A stretch of DNA of 64,000 nucleotides, taken from assembly GCA_911728435.2 (NCBI GenBank), contig OU452216.1, positions 4,910,342 to 4,974,341 of the forward strand, read 5' to 3'. The DNA comes from Apoderus coryli (Eukaryota > Arthropoda > Insecta > Coleoptera > Attelabidae). A program made the translations under genes and the position numbers. Positions 1 to 11,599 of the stretch are shown here, piece after piece; position 1 is the first letter of the stretch, and each line of letters opens with the position of its first letter. The notes below the pieces were generated by a model. It was not told the DNA's origin. It worked only from the letters and a program-made list of their open reading frames with translations, and did not search any database.

Positions 1-528
1 ACACTCTGTCCAATATAAGAAGTTGTACAATTAAAACAGCTATTAAATGGTGTTTTCAAAAGTAAAGTAACTTTAGCCGTTTTCGAGAATTTTTCAAAAA
101 ACGATGTTTTGCGATTTTAGTTTTTATTTATTTCGGACATTATTTTTACAGATAAAAAAATGAAAAGCACTTCCTCATTGTTACTTTTTAGTGAGAAAAA
201 GATAACGTTTACAAATTTTCACTACGACGTTTCGTTTTTAAAAAACCATCATCAACTGGCTTTTTATTGTTAAATTTAGAGCCATTTCCAAATCAAAAAT
301 AGGTGGTATATCACATGTAATGGTTTAAACAAGTTTTCAGTATTTTTAGATGTTATTTAAAATTATTCAAGAAAAAATGCCATAGTTTGGCACTTATTTT
401 ACGTAAAACATTCACCTGAGAAAGGCTTTTTTTAATAACTTCAAAAAGCACAACAATTTCAACTAATGATAAGTAAAACTTCGTCTTCTCCACAAACAAT
501 TCTTTTATTTTATTAATACTGCGTCATT

Positions 529-574
529 AAACCATACATGCTTCGAGACACATTGTTCTCATCATCAGTGGTTA
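529..574 (-). ncRNA. Hammerhead-ribozyme-like motif (left arm of foldback)
   Basis: Read on the minus strand: stem I strand TAACCA, core CTGATGA, one extra T, stem II GAGA/TCTC around an 8-nt loop, then GAAGC where GAAAC is expected, ATGTA, and the closing stem I strand TGGTTT. Stem I and stem II can both form. One core A is changed to G, so this copy is probably inactive. It is the mirror image of the motif at 1137-1182. Confidence 0.55.
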
Positions 575-1136
575 GTAAAAAGGGAATTTAATACAGAAAT
601 TAATATAATGGGCTTATTCGAATCATTTGCAGAAAAAAAAATATTTTTTATGACAATTTAGAAATTAAACTTTATGTATATTTATTGTGGAATTACGAGG
701 CATGTTTTTTAAGTAAGTACCGTTTTGGAATTAAAAAAAGACGTGCAAAGATATCGCAATAATTTTATTTTTACATGAAAGCCTGTACCTTAATCTACTT
801 TTGTACATAATTTCACCAGTTTTTCAACTTCCTTTTAAACTTAGAAACATTATATTGTTGCACAACTTTGAATTTGTATTTATTTTTCACTTTCATCCTG
901 TTGTAAATTTTTAAATATTCGAAACGAACTAACGATAATTATAAGATGGCTAATGATTCGTATAATAAATACAAATTCAAAGTTGTGCAACAAGATAATG
1001 TTTCTAAGTTTAGAGGGAAGTTATCATAGTAATTCCACAATGAACATACACAAATTTTAATTTCTAAATTGTCATAAAATGCAAATGATTCGAATAAGCC
1101 CATTATATAAATTTCTGTATTAAATTCGCTTTTTAC

Positions 1137-1182
1137 TAACCACTGATGATGAGAACAATGTGTCTCGAAACATGTATGGTTT
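1137..1182 (+). ncRNA. Type I hammerhead ribozyme-like motif
   Basis: The order is stem I TAACCA, core CTGATGA, a single unpaired T, stem II GAGA...TCTC, core GAAA, palindromic stem III ACATGT sharing the core A, H17 = A, then TGGTTT closing stem I. This matches the conserved hammerhead core (CUGANGA, GAAA, UH cleavage site). Minimal type I hammerheads with tiny stem III are known from Penelope-like elements and retrozymes. The extra nucleotide before stem II recurs in every copy in this window. Confidence 0.65.
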
Positions 1183-1711
1183 AATGACGCAATATTAATA
1201 AAATAAAAGAATTGTTTGTGGAGAAGACGAAGTTTTACTTATCATTACATGATAAACTCCACGCATAATGGACAATTTCAACTAAATTTAAAAACCGCGT
1301 ACGGAATAAAATGTTGTCCTGGGAGAGAAATAAATTGGTATACCACCTATTTTTTAATTGAAAATGGCTTTAAATTTAAAAATAAAAAATCGAGGGCCGT
1401 GTTTAAAAAAAATGAAGTTCACGATGGTATTTCAAAAACGAAACGTCGGAGTGGAAATTTGTAAACGCGATCTTATTCTCCTCAAAAAGTAACAATGAGA
1501 AAGTGCTTTTTATTTTTTTATATCTGTAAAAATAATGTCAGAAATAATGAAAAACTAAAATCGCAAAAAATCGTTTTTTCGAAAATTCTCGAAAACGGCT
1601 AAAGTTAGTTGACTCTTAAATTGTACAACTTTTCTCTAATTTACCCGACATTGTAACTCCTATCGTTTCCAAGATTACTATGATATCCCATTCTTATCTT
1701 GGACACAGTGT

Positions 1712-2503
1712 ATATTTGGTTTCTGATTATTATTTTTTTCTGTAATCGGGTTTTTATGATCCCTAAATTATCTCAGTCGGATTGAAAATAAGTTGCCTCA
1801 ATTTTGAATGCTAAATACGATAAAATTATAAAAACATATTTGAAAAAAAAATCCCGCAGCCAGTCGGAAAAGTAGATTCTCGATTTATACTTGGTCTACA
1901 CTAACACAAACTATTAGTAAAGAAAGAATAGAATATTCTGACAGGATATAACCAAAAGTGGGCAAAACTTGACCTTCCTTTATAGGAAGATCAAGATACA
2001 TGCTTTAATAAATGGCTCCTTATTGGGAAAAAAATAGTGTAACTAATGGGCTTGAAAACGTCAATTTAGCTATACATGGTTGTCCCGTTCTTTTTTTTTT
2101 TTTTCAATGACAAATAAAATTCATAAATAAATATTGCCCAAACAAGTTTCGGAACTTCAAAAAGAGAATCAATGTTACAGGATTTTTTATTTTTTGTATG
2201 TATGAGAAAATACTAAATAACTAACATTATTTTATTGTTCATACTTCTTTTTGAAGATCATGATGGTTGTCAACTTGTTTAAAAAATTTGATATTACTTT
2301 AAAACACCTCGACAGAAATCGAAATAGTTTTTCAAATTAAAATAATATTGTGTACGTAAAAAGATGTATCTAAATTATATATCAAAACGTGCCAAATTTC
2401 ATTTAAAGGTCTAAAGTAGTTTTAAAAATATTAATAAAATTGGAATTTTTTATAAAAGTTTTGACACCCTATGAATCTTTGTATCGAGGCATTTTTCGAA
2501 TAT
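1712..2503. other. AT-rich non-coding stretch
   Basis: No supported gene. It contains homopolymer runs (for example T-tract near 2090-2104) and short chance reading frames only. Confidence 0.6.
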
Positions 2504-3464
2504 AGTTTATAATAGCTTTAATCGGGTTTAGAAATTAGAACCGTTCTAGGACAGTTCTCGGACTGTTTGAGAACTTCGCCGAACTGGTTGCGGCTTGGAT
2601 AAAATTCTCGGACCGTTCTATTACTGTTCAAAATTGTGAAAAACCCGAACGCTTCATCTTCATTTATACCAAACATAAATAATATATAACCTAACTTTAA
2701 TGTACAAACAATAAAATAATATCGTGGATGGTCTTGACTTCTACTTGATGAAAATTCATTTTCAAGTTTTTGAAGAAAACAAGAAATGTTTTTAAATAAT
2801 TTTACAAAATATGGTACATCTGGTTTCTTCAGATAGCCACTGTGGTGGTGAAACAATTGTTATGTGTTGTGTAATAAATTTTCACAAAATTATTTAAAAA
2901 CATTGTTTTCTTCAAAAAGTTTAATAAAATAAGAGCCAAACATTTATTGTATCCATTCATGTTCTTTTTGTTTTATCTGGATTTTTCATTTTCATTCAAA
3001 ATGTGTAGTGAACATAAGTTAACAAAGCATAAAAATTTCATGAAAACAAAATACAAATGTTTAATATAATTATCATTGTCTTCTTTTAGATATACTAAAT
3101 TTAATTATAATATAACATTTAATCATCTAATATATAACTAAATATATTATGTGATAAGATGTACGTATTTAGTATATGTTAAAATTAAACTAAAAACATA
3201 AATAACACGTTTATTGATATGCCCATGTGTAGCAAATAATCCAAAAACAGTCAGAGATCAGTTCTTGCCCAACAGCAGGGATTGATTCTGACAGTTCTAA
3301 AACCGTTCTCGGACTTTTTTATTTCAAACCCGAACAGCAAACTGCTGGTTCTAGAATCGTTCTAAATCAGTTCAAGAAAACTCGAACATGTAAATTTGAA
3401 CTGCGCCCACTCCTGACAGTTCTAGAACAGTTCTGTACGAACCCGAATAAAGCTAATATAAACT
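2504..3464. mobile_element. Non-autonomous TIR DNA transposon, about 960 bp
   Basis: The left end agtttataatagctttaatc and the reverse complement of the right end (ending at 3464) agree over about 26 bp with three differences. Next to both ends are repeated gttctcggac / gttctagaac motifs, looking like subterminal transposase-binding repeats. The 112-aa minus-strand frame at 2518-2856 lies on the left end, has no recognisable domain and is partly made of the subterminal repeats, so it is not called as a gene. Superfamily is not assignable from termini alone. Confidence 0.65.
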
Positions 3465-4293
3465 GGACCACCCGGTATAGAGAATAGTTCTGAAAATCTC
3501 GTACCTCGTATTACATCTAAATGGCTCTTATTTTATATTATGTTTGCTAGTGTATATACCAAACCAGTCCCCAATCAGTATATTTATATAAGTATATCGC
3601 TCCGAGAGTCCATGGTTGCATGGCAACAGGTAGAGAGTGGTTCTCTTTTATTATCGAACGTCTTTTGTTTTGTTTTATTTTTGTAGGGGTAGAAAAATTG
3701 GCGCCAAAGCGGATCGTTTCTTCTCTTGAATATTCTTAAGAGCATGGGTCCTTCCTACCTGCTCTTTGCCTTGATTTTCTTTGTTTGTTTACCTTTATAA
3801 TGTGGCATAGTGATTCTGTTTAACTGTTAGTTATGGGGTTTATTTCTTTGATAAAATGTACAGAGTGGCCCAATCTAAACGCTTTCTTAGTGGGACTCAT
3901 GTTTCTGTCAAAAATACCGAAAAACTGAGCAAACTAGTTGATGTCGGCTGAAATAAAGTGAAACAAAATAGTTTCTGGTACGATTAACAGCAAAATTTCC
4001 GTTAATTTGGGGTCATTAAATTTCCTTCGAGCTAGATGCAGTTATTTGGACACCCTCTATAATATTTAGCTTTCACATTTAAAATAATCCTAAACGTGTT
4101 CTAAGTCACAACAAACAAAAATCAATTACACGTGTATTAAAAATTAAACCAAGTGAGTAATAATCAGTCAAACTAACTAATTTTCTTTCGTTTATCACAA
4201 ACGTATTAGTAGATATTTTTGAAACAGAATATACAAAGTGATTTAGAAATTTATATGCGTCCTAAGAGTTTAAAGAGATTAGCTTACTCATAC
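3465..4293. other. Non-coding, no supported gene
   Basis: AT-rich sequence without recognisable coding potential or clear element ends. Confidence 0.5.
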
Positions 4294-4646
4294 TTATGTA
4301 TTTCTTTATTATAAAGGTTGTCTCAAAATTAACGCAAGGTTTGAATTAAAAAGAAAACCCAGTTTTTAGTTTTTTGATTGTAAGTTTTTTAATGAATCAC
4401 AAAGTACATTAGATAGGGTTATTTATGGAAGAACACATCAGGCAAATGGCCTCCACGGCTTTGCATACACAGCCGCAACTCGTTTGTCGAAATTTTGCAT
4501 GAGCATTCTGCATAAATGTGGCTGAATTTCGTTGATGAGCGTCGAATATCCTCCTTGTTGACATAGTCCTGTGATTTTAAATAACCCGATAACAATAAAT
4601 CTAATGGCGTTAATTTTGGGACACCCTTATGTATTTCTTTATTATA
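4294..4646. mobile_element. Mariner-derived deletion element with 20-bp flanking direct repeat
   Basis: The core 4314-4626 begins with gttgtctcaaaattaacgc and ends with the complementary ggcgttaattttgggacac, a mariner-like terminal inverted repeat. Between them is a remnant of the 3' end of a transposase on the minus strand. A second copy of the same left end lies near 7773. Instead of the TA duplication expected for mariner, the core is flanked by a perfect 20-bp direct repeat (4294-4313 and 4627-4646). Confidence 0.6.
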
Positions 4647-5498
4647 TTACTGAGCATATTATGCTTAATTCAAAAAATCAACTCAAGTAAACCTTAAAAA
4701 GGGATAGCAGACTGGAATTCCGATACTTTATGCAATAATTCAATTGCTGCAACGACCTACTAAACTTCCTCCTTTCATCCTATTTTTAACTAAATACAAA
4801 CGAAGGATTCGTTCTATTGGTATCTAAGAAAAGGCCACCAGATGTATGGTTAGTCATTTAAATTCTTCTCTCTTGAAACTTACCTAGTTGAAATTTGATG
4901 CTACACACATACATTGGATTTATTCGGCCTCTGTCTGGTTGGATATGCATTACTATGTGTATGTAGATGGTACGTGTTTACATATATCTACTGTTGTATA
5001 TCTCGCTGTGCTTAAATGCAGGCCGATATTGTAGATTGGCAACGACTATGGTACTCTGACGAGCTCATAATAAAAGCGAAACGAATTCGTTAGTCTCTGT
5101 CGACTCGCTCTGGTTCTACTGAATTAGACTGAGGCCTTGCTAAATTAAACGAAATCCCTTGTATAGGTAACACCAGTAATTTTGTCCGCTATGCCACGAA
5201 AGTATTTTGCATTTTATTATATTTACCGACATAAATTCATTGTATAATTCTCATAAAGTCATATAGGGTGTCCACAAAATAAAGAAATTATTATTTACAT
5301 AAAAACTCACTTATGTTCGTCAATTATTCTAAAATTGGTCCGGTGCACTTCATTTGTTTAGCAGTTTGTTTTTATAATCTGAAATCTCTTTTTGGTAAAT
5401 ATTTATTATATTAAAATAAAACTACAACATTAGGTACTAGCTATATTGTTTGGTTCTTATATTTTTGTATTATTAAATCAATAAAGCCTCTATCTATT
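4647..5498. other. Non-coding, no supported gene
   Basis: No recognisable coding sequence. The motif agggtgtccac near 5266 resembles the end of a small inverted-repeat element but no partner end was found. Confidence 0.5.
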
Positions 5499-6738
5499 GG
5501 GTCTGCCAGATAACTTTTTTTTTTTGAAAATGCTATAAAAGAAAAACTGCTGAATATTTTCTCAAATTTCTTTTTTTATTTGAAAGTACAATCCTTCCGG
5601 TTAATAATGACAAATAATTTCATTCAAATGGCTGCCTCGGCTGGCCATGCAATGGCCTACACGATCGGTCCAATTTTTAAGCACATTATCGATTGTGTGC
5701 AGCTGTATTTCACCAATGACTGCACGAATATTGTCCTTTAAAGCGTCAATTGTCTCTGGCTTGTCGGCGTAACACTTATCTTTGACGGCACCCCACAAAT
5801 AATAGTCCAACGGTGTCAAATCGCAGCTCCGAGGTGGCCAAACGACATCAGCCCTGCGGCTGATAATGCGATCTTCAAAAACAGGGCGCAAAATATCGAG
5901 TGTAGCTTCGGCTGTGTGGCACGTAGCGCCGTCCTGTTGAAACCAAATGTTGCCAATATTCTCCTCTTCATATATTGTGAACAAAAATCGTTCAACATGG
6001 CCCGATAACGATCGCCATTGACTGTAACGGCCACTCCTTGCTCGTTTTCGAAGAAAAATGGTCCAATTGTGCCTCCGGACCAAAATCCGCACCAAACAGT
6101 GACTCGTTTTGGGTGCATCGGCTTTTCAATGTATGCGTGCGGGTTTTCTGTGCCCCAAATGCGACAATTTTGCTTGTTTACATACCCGCCAAGATCAAAA
6201 TGAGCTTCATCTGAAAAGATGATTTTTTTGGCAAAATCGGCATCTTCTGTAAGTCGATCGCAGGCCCACTGAGCGAAGCGAAAACGCATTGGATGGTCAG
6301 TTGGCTTCAACTCCTGAACCAATTGGACTTTGTATCGCGTCATACCAAGGTTTTTATGCAAAATTCGTCTCAATGATGTCTCCGAAATGTTCAATTGTTG
6401 AGACCGACGGTGAATTGATGTTGATGGCGCTTTTCACGCTTTGGTTTATCGATGAGGATGCCAGTTTCTTTCACTTTTTTCACGAGATAACGACCATACG
6501 GAGCTGACGGTGCTTCTCTTCTTCGAAAATCCGTACCCAATTTTCGCACACATTCTGCAACATTACCATGATTTTGAAAGTAATGTCGCAATATTTCCCA
6601 GCGTTCTTCAAGCGTATACACAACCATATTCGTTCAGCGGAAGGATAAAACTAATTATCTGTCAAATCAGACATGAGCTAAGTGTTACCCTTCACGAAAT
6701 AAGCACTAGTTGAAAAAAAAACGTTAGATGGCGGACCC
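5499..6738 (-). mobile_element. IS630-Tc1-mariner element, DD41D (rosa-like) type, defective
   Basis: Terminal inverted repeats: left gggtctgccagataac at 5499 and right gttagatggcggaccc ending at 6738. A degenerate transposase lies between them on the minus strand. The element is about 1.24 kb, close to the usual length of a complete mariner-type element. A clean TA target duplication is not evident next to these ends. Confidence 0.8.
5601..6627 (-). pseudogene. DD41D mariner-family transposase, frameshifted and internally deleted
   Basis: This encoded a cut-and-paste transposase. The N-terminal part (6627 down to about 6420) starts MVVYTLEERWEILRHYF and carries the helix-turn-helix DNA-binding region. 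The catalytic part follows in other frames: ISETSLRRILHKNLGM, then IFSDEAHFDLGGYVNKQN with the first catalytic Asp, then WFQQDGATCHTA with the second Asp, then CDLTPLDYYLWG with the third. Counting from the Asp of QQDG to the Asp of LDYY gives 41 residues between, the DD41D signature of the rosa-like group. There is a deletion of roughly 40 residues with a frame change near 6400 and another frameshift near 5985, so it cannot make an active protein. Similar DD41D relics lie at 42583-43727 and 62751-63048. Confidence 0.85.
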
Positions 6739-7072
6739 GATACTAGGCTAACAAAACTAAAATCAAGGTTGAAAGTAGATTAGTCTATTTAAAAAAAAAA
6801 AAACAACACACAAAGTCAAAGTTTATCGTCAGGTACACAATCTTTAGGTTAAGATGGAATAAAACCCATTTCAACACTCAGGCAAGCCAATTCAGAGGCC
6901 AAAGCTAAGAAGTACCCCGAAACTAGCAATCTGCTAATCTCTTTAAAATCTGCAACGGTCCTATTAGTTTTACAAATCAAATTGCTTACCTATGGACATT
7001 TGTCACTTCAGCAATTATTTATTGGTGTTTACATGAAAGTCAAATCACCACAAGATAAATTTAATATAAATT
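6739..7072. other. Non-coding, no supported gene
   Basis: AT-rich; poly-A tract near 6790. Nothing recognised. Confidence 0.5.
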
Positions 7073-7119
7073 ATGCCATACATGGTTCGGGACTAGACCA
7101 GTCCCATCATCAGTGGCAT
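7073..7119 (-). ncRNA. Hammerhead-ribozyme-like motif, well-paired copy
   Basis: On the minus strand: stem I ATGCCA, core CTGATGA, extra T, stem II GGGACT...AGTCCC (six perfect pairs), GAAC in place of GAAA, ATGTA, and TGGCAT, which closes stem I with six perfect pairs. Stem sequences differ completely from the copies at 1137 and 54600 yet pairing is kept, which is covariation in favour of the fold. The core A-to-C change would probably abolish cleavage. Confidence 0.6.
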
Positions 7120-7766
7120 GTCAACAATCGTACAAAACATAACGCCAAGGCAAAAATATTCTAGTCAAATTTCTATTGAAGTCCGGAAAACACACCCCAT
7201 TTTTTAGTTCGTTATTGAATGCAAAATTATCGTTCAACTTACCATTGTATGGAAAATATTTGATTTATTAAAATTTTTATTAAATAATTAACTCCACTTA
7301 AGAATGGACTATTTTTTCAAATTAATTTTTTATTGTTTGAAAATTTAGTCACTAATAAAGATATTCAAGAAATGATGTAAATTAATATGTTTCGCAGGAA
7401 ATTGTGGCTAAACCCATACGCAGCATTTGCGGGTATGTTTCGTTTTTATTTTTTAAGCTACAATTCGCATAATATTTCTTCAAACAATATGTTATCGTAG
7501 GATATACAAAATAAACGTACTAAAATGGTGTCATTCGGAAATCCTGCAGTTATCTTGCATATATTGCTTCCAACAAGTATTTATTCGAAGAATATGTGAC
7601 ATAAATATTGAAAATTTAGCATGTATTTACCGATTATACATGTTGCAAGTATTTTGTTGAACTCTATAACATGTAGATATGCATCAGATATTATTATTAA
7701 TAAAACAAAAAAGGGGAAATATTGTCACGTTTCAACTTTTAAACAATAACACTCCAACTTGTTCTG
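7120..7766. other. Non-coding, no supported gene
   Basis: AT-rich with no element ends or coding sequence recognised. Confidence 0.45.
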
Positions 7767-7812
7767 ATTGATATAAAGGCTGTCCCAAAATTAACGCAAA
7801 GTTTGAATTAAA

Positions 7813-8707
7813 TACTATTAATAATATTACGTAATTTTAGGTAATATTGCTGAACAACTTAGAAAAAGCTGAGTTTACAATATGCAAAGAAGCTTTAACA
7901 AATTAAACAATAATTGCCTCAAATATATGGCTCTAAAAGGTCAATAAAACACAAAATAAACTGAAATCTGAAACTATATAGTTTTTTGCCTAATACAAAT
8001 TTTATAATAAAAAAAAATAAGTTGAGTAGGCAGGTTATGTTTATTAGAAATAACAACATAATATATTATTTTGATGTGCAGTAGTAAACATAAAGATTAT
8101 ATGAAAACAAAATTTATAAATAAATATTCACTCTTGATTAATAATTAAAAAAGGTAACTTGTGTTTTTATCACAACATATCACAAACTGAAAAAAATCCT
8201 TAAAACTTAATCACACAATTCTTAGATAGGCCAAAGAATAGGTACATATGATAAAAATAGTTTTCAGTCGGTAAAAATAAATATTTAGTCATTATTTGCT
8301 AAACCCTCATCCGCAGACAAATCCTCGGATAAATCAGATTCAGTTTCATTAAAAGTATTTGTAACTGTTGATGGGGTCATTAATGCAACATTTTTCATTT
8401 CGGCACGGTTATTGTGTAAGAATTTCCGATTAGTTCGTCTGTAAACGAGCTTCACATATTATAGCGATGGCGTAAGAGCTAAGCAACAGCTATCACTAGA
8501 CGTGTTGCAGCATGTTGAAACAAGCAGTAAGACCGTTAGGTACCAACTTTAACGTAATATTGAAGCGAATATTACCGGGAATATTACCCCGAAAATTAAC
8601 GAAATTTTTCGGAAATATTACAGTAACAATGTAACGTTACCGGGTGGTAGAGGTAATATTACATAGTATAACTGGAATTTCTGATGGTAATATTCGGACC
8701 GTGCATC
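7813..8707 (-). mobile_element. hAT-like fragment inserted in a mariner-derivative copy
   Basis: The flanks (7773-7812 and 8710-8735) match consecutive parts of the mariner derivative at 4314-4626, so the interior looks inserted. The right end, read on the minus strand, begins tagtgatgcacggtccg, similar to hAT termini. Repeated taatattac-type motifs cluster at both sides (7813-7850, 8545-8700). A minus-strand coding remnant around 8290-8440 (RRTNRKFLHNN..EMKNVALM) is compatible with the tail of a hAT transposase but too short to be sure. Confidence 0.4.
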
Positions 8708-8735
8708 ACTAATCAGGCAAATGGTCTCCATTAGA

Positions 8736-9192
8736 ACTCAAGTTTACCAAAACTACCCCTAACGGTTGATGCAATTTTGCCATAAATTTAAAAATTACGT
8801 TTGCATTTTAATTTTTTATTAACTATATTAATATTTGCATCGATTCAAAAGACAAAACCTACCAAAATCCTTTTAATTTTTGTATTTTTAATGTTTAAAA
8901 GGAAAACAACTATTATTATTATCTCTATATAAAAAATATTAACACAGTTTAATAAACCAAAGTACAGCTAACACCAACAATTAGGTATGTTACAAATCAT
9001 ATCCTTATATGTTAGCTTGATAATAATTGGTTTTAATTTTTTTTAATAACACAACCCGACTGTTAATAACCTACACAACACAATATGCCTGAATCATTTA
9101 TTAGAAAAGTGGTTAACCTTAATGTTAATTTATTTGGTACATTATTTGAAGGTCACTGAATATATAACTTTTACATGAACATACAACATACA
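8736..9192. other. Non-coding, no supported gene
   Basis: AT-rich, nothing recognised. Confidence 0.45.
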
Positions 9193-9297
9193 CGAGGTGT
9201 ACCAAACTCACTTCACCAGGCCTTAATTCTTAAACTAGTTGAGATATATTTTTGGAACAAAAATTATAATGACATTTAAAATTTTAATTACACCCTG
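9193..9297 (-). mobile_element. Short MITE, copy A
   Basis: About 105 bp ending in acaccctgtata. Its reverse complement is clearly similar to 10397-10515: both share the blocks gttccaaaa, ctagtttaag and ggcct in order. Ends of the cagggtgt type are typical of small inverted-repeat elements at TA sites. Confidence 0.5.
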
Positions 9298-10291
9298 TAT
9301 ATATTTTCATCAATAAAATACTCTATTAAATTAGCCATGACGCGACAAATGAATGATAGACATAATTCCAATTAGGCCTGTTAATCCAAATTGGATAAAA
9401 GAGACTAGACTTCAAAACATCTGAAGTGTCCATATTTGGTGTGGATTATTTTAGATCTTGGCTTGAAAGACAACAAATGTGGATTTGGATATAATTTCGT
9501 TGTCCATGCTTCTCCCGTGATAAGATGGCCTGCGCGTTTTCTGAGATCTGAAAACAGGAAAAAACACTACCATCTGATGTCTTTACAATGTCAGCTAGCT
9601 GGTGCACCTTCAATTCATTCATGAAGGACTGAGCTATAAAATTAGTATTCTTTCTCAATGTAAATAATACCCGCTAATTCACAATTGTTACAATTGGCGC
9701 AGTCGGTAGGATAATTAATAATAATAAACTATTTTGTACACCAACATAACGAAAACTTTATTAGAAATAAAACGCAAAAGTTTGGGCTCAAAACAACTAA
9801 TTTAATAATTAAAACTAATAAAGAAAATGAATAACAACAAAGAAATGAATTTTTACAAATAAAAAAAAGGATAAAACAATTAAATGATAATGAAAGTTTA
9901 GAAGAAAATTTTTTCCATTAATATACAACTTAAAATCGGTAAATTAATATAATTACGAATAAGTCCGACATTTAATTTACATGTAGGCGTTTCGAAAATG
10001 TTAAATGTTTGGACCATCCTATAACTGAAACATCTGGTTATCTTTTCTAATGTATGCGTTTATCTTTGGACTAACTCATAAACAAACTCAATATTTTCGA
10101 TTAGAAAAAGGTCGTTCTTTTAGGTAACAATTCTTTTAGAAACATTTGTTAAAAGCACCAAGATAATAATTATATTACTTACAGATGTTGTATAAAATTT
10201 ACGAAAATATTATATCTACCAAACTAAGAGAAAATATCTATATAAAAAACCCAACTAGTATCCATAATACCAGTGACGTGGTGTCTTGTTA
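9298..10291. other. Non-coding, no supported gene
   Basis: AT-rich. The short overlapping frames at 9436-9658 on both strands have no recognisable domain. Confidence 0.45.
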
Positions 10292-10338
10292 CAACGCCAT
10301 CTATGTGTCATCCAATGGACTTATTGAATGACCTAATA
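10292..10338 (+). repeat. 47-bp dispersed block, copy 1
   Basis: The stretch beginning caacgccatctat and ending gacctaata recurs at 16733-16779 with only a few substitutions. The flanks differ, so it is a small dispersed repeat or the conserved edge of a larger one. Confidence 0.55.
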
Positions 10339-10396
10339 ATAATAATAATTTTCTCCGCTATCTACGCATCGACTTTCAATTGGAAAAACACATATA

Positions 10397-10515
10397 CAGG
10401 GTGTTATTTAAAAATGTGCAATTTTAAAGCATTTTCACAGCTTTTGTTCCAAAACAAATATCTTGACTAGTTTAAGAGTTGAGGCCTTGTCAAATCAGTT
10501 TGGGATGCTGTGTAT
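10397..10515 (+). mobile_element. Short MITE, copy B
   Basis: Starts cagggtgttattt after TA and runs about 120 bp. It is the opposite-orientation relative of 9193-9297. The right terminus is degenerate. Confidence 0.45.
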
Positions 10516-11193
10516 ATTAGATAAGTAGCTTTGTACGGTAAGGACATAAAAGTATTTTCTTCCTAATTATTTTTATTCAGATGTCGATAAAAATTAAAAA
10601 GAACAATTCAATGTCGTGTGTGTTAGTAGAGGCGGATGTATTTTATTTTAAATATTCTATGCGCAAATTTGGCTTCAAGGTTTCGGTAAAAGCATTCAGT
10701 AAAAACGCCTTTAAAAGATCTTGATATTAGGAATTCAGTAGGTATATCTAGCTACTCTATTACGATGTACAGTGTGCGTCTGAAATTGATTTTTTTGAAA
10801 TCGGCGCTGTACATCGAAAGCTACATGTGTTACCTAAAATATGATTAGAGTATCGTGAGTTTTACAAAAAAGTATCAACGTGTCGCGAAAACCGCATCCC
10901 GCTGACTTTCCCAATAACGGAGCTACCCCGCAATTGCAAAAGTCCTGCATAATCTCTTTAAGTTTGGCACAATATTTTTAGAACACAACTCAACCCTCTT
11001 GGTTGCTTTAAGCCCTCCCATTGAGACATCCTAGTACGCCTATGCACTGAAATGTAAATTAGTAACAGAAACGATTTAATACTGATTGTTTCTATGACGC
11101 TTTGCAAAATTATTGCAAACATCCGTATTGACAAAAACATTCCTGAAACGGATCCTGTCGTCCTTCGAGAGAGATTTACCCGACTAGACTGCC
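10516..11193. other. Non-coding, no supported gene
   Basis: No coding sequence recognised. Confidence 0.45.

Positions 11194-11224
<31 letters not shown>
11194..11224. repeat. (TA)n microsatellite
   Basis: About 15 uninterrupted TA units. The following 100 bp are unusually G-rich for this window. Confidence 0.9.
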
Positions 11225-11226
<2 letters not shown>

Positions 11227-11599
11227 AGGAAGGGGGAAGTGCGGGCGGCGATCAATGTGCCACCACACCGATATGGGGGACTAATGCTGTTGCTATGACA
11301 ACACAGTGGTGAGGGTTGCAACCCCTATATAATATACACTAGCTGAATTATCGCTGCAACAAGGTGGCTGCCCTAGCCAGACTATGAAATGTCTAGAGGT
11401 GTCTGTTTTATTAATGTCATTTCTGCCTGTATAATATTGCTGTCTACCTAGACCACTTGAAAAATAAATGAAATTCTCTCTAGCTTGGTCAGACAGCGCA
11501 TTTGTAAGTAATCTAGTAAGCAAAATAGAGGGTATTCAATTTAAAAATAAAAAGTAGACACTGAATTCTCGAAAGTGGTACTTCCAAGAAGCGAGCGCA

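Larger units (their letters stand above)
1..1711. mobile_element. Long foldback element carrying hammerhead-like motifs in both arms
   Basis: The left arm (about 1-888) is the imperfect reverse complement of the right arm (about 966-1711), with a loop near 889-965. The outer ends match: acactctgtccaatataagaa at position 1 against its near complement ending at 1711. Each arm carries the same hammerhead-ribozyme-like core, reading outward-in on opposite strands. Arm lengths differ by about 140 bp through small deletions. No intact protein is encoded; the 82-aa reading frame at 1216-1464 lies inside the arm and looks fortuitous. It may be a Penelope-type or retrozyme-like inverted pair, or a foldback DNA element that captured the motif. 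The left end coincides with the window edge, so it may extend further. Confidence 0.75.

Noticed and set aside
2518..2856. 112-codon open frame on the minus strand
   Set aside because: It lies on a transposon end and is partly made of subterminal repeats; no recognisable domain.
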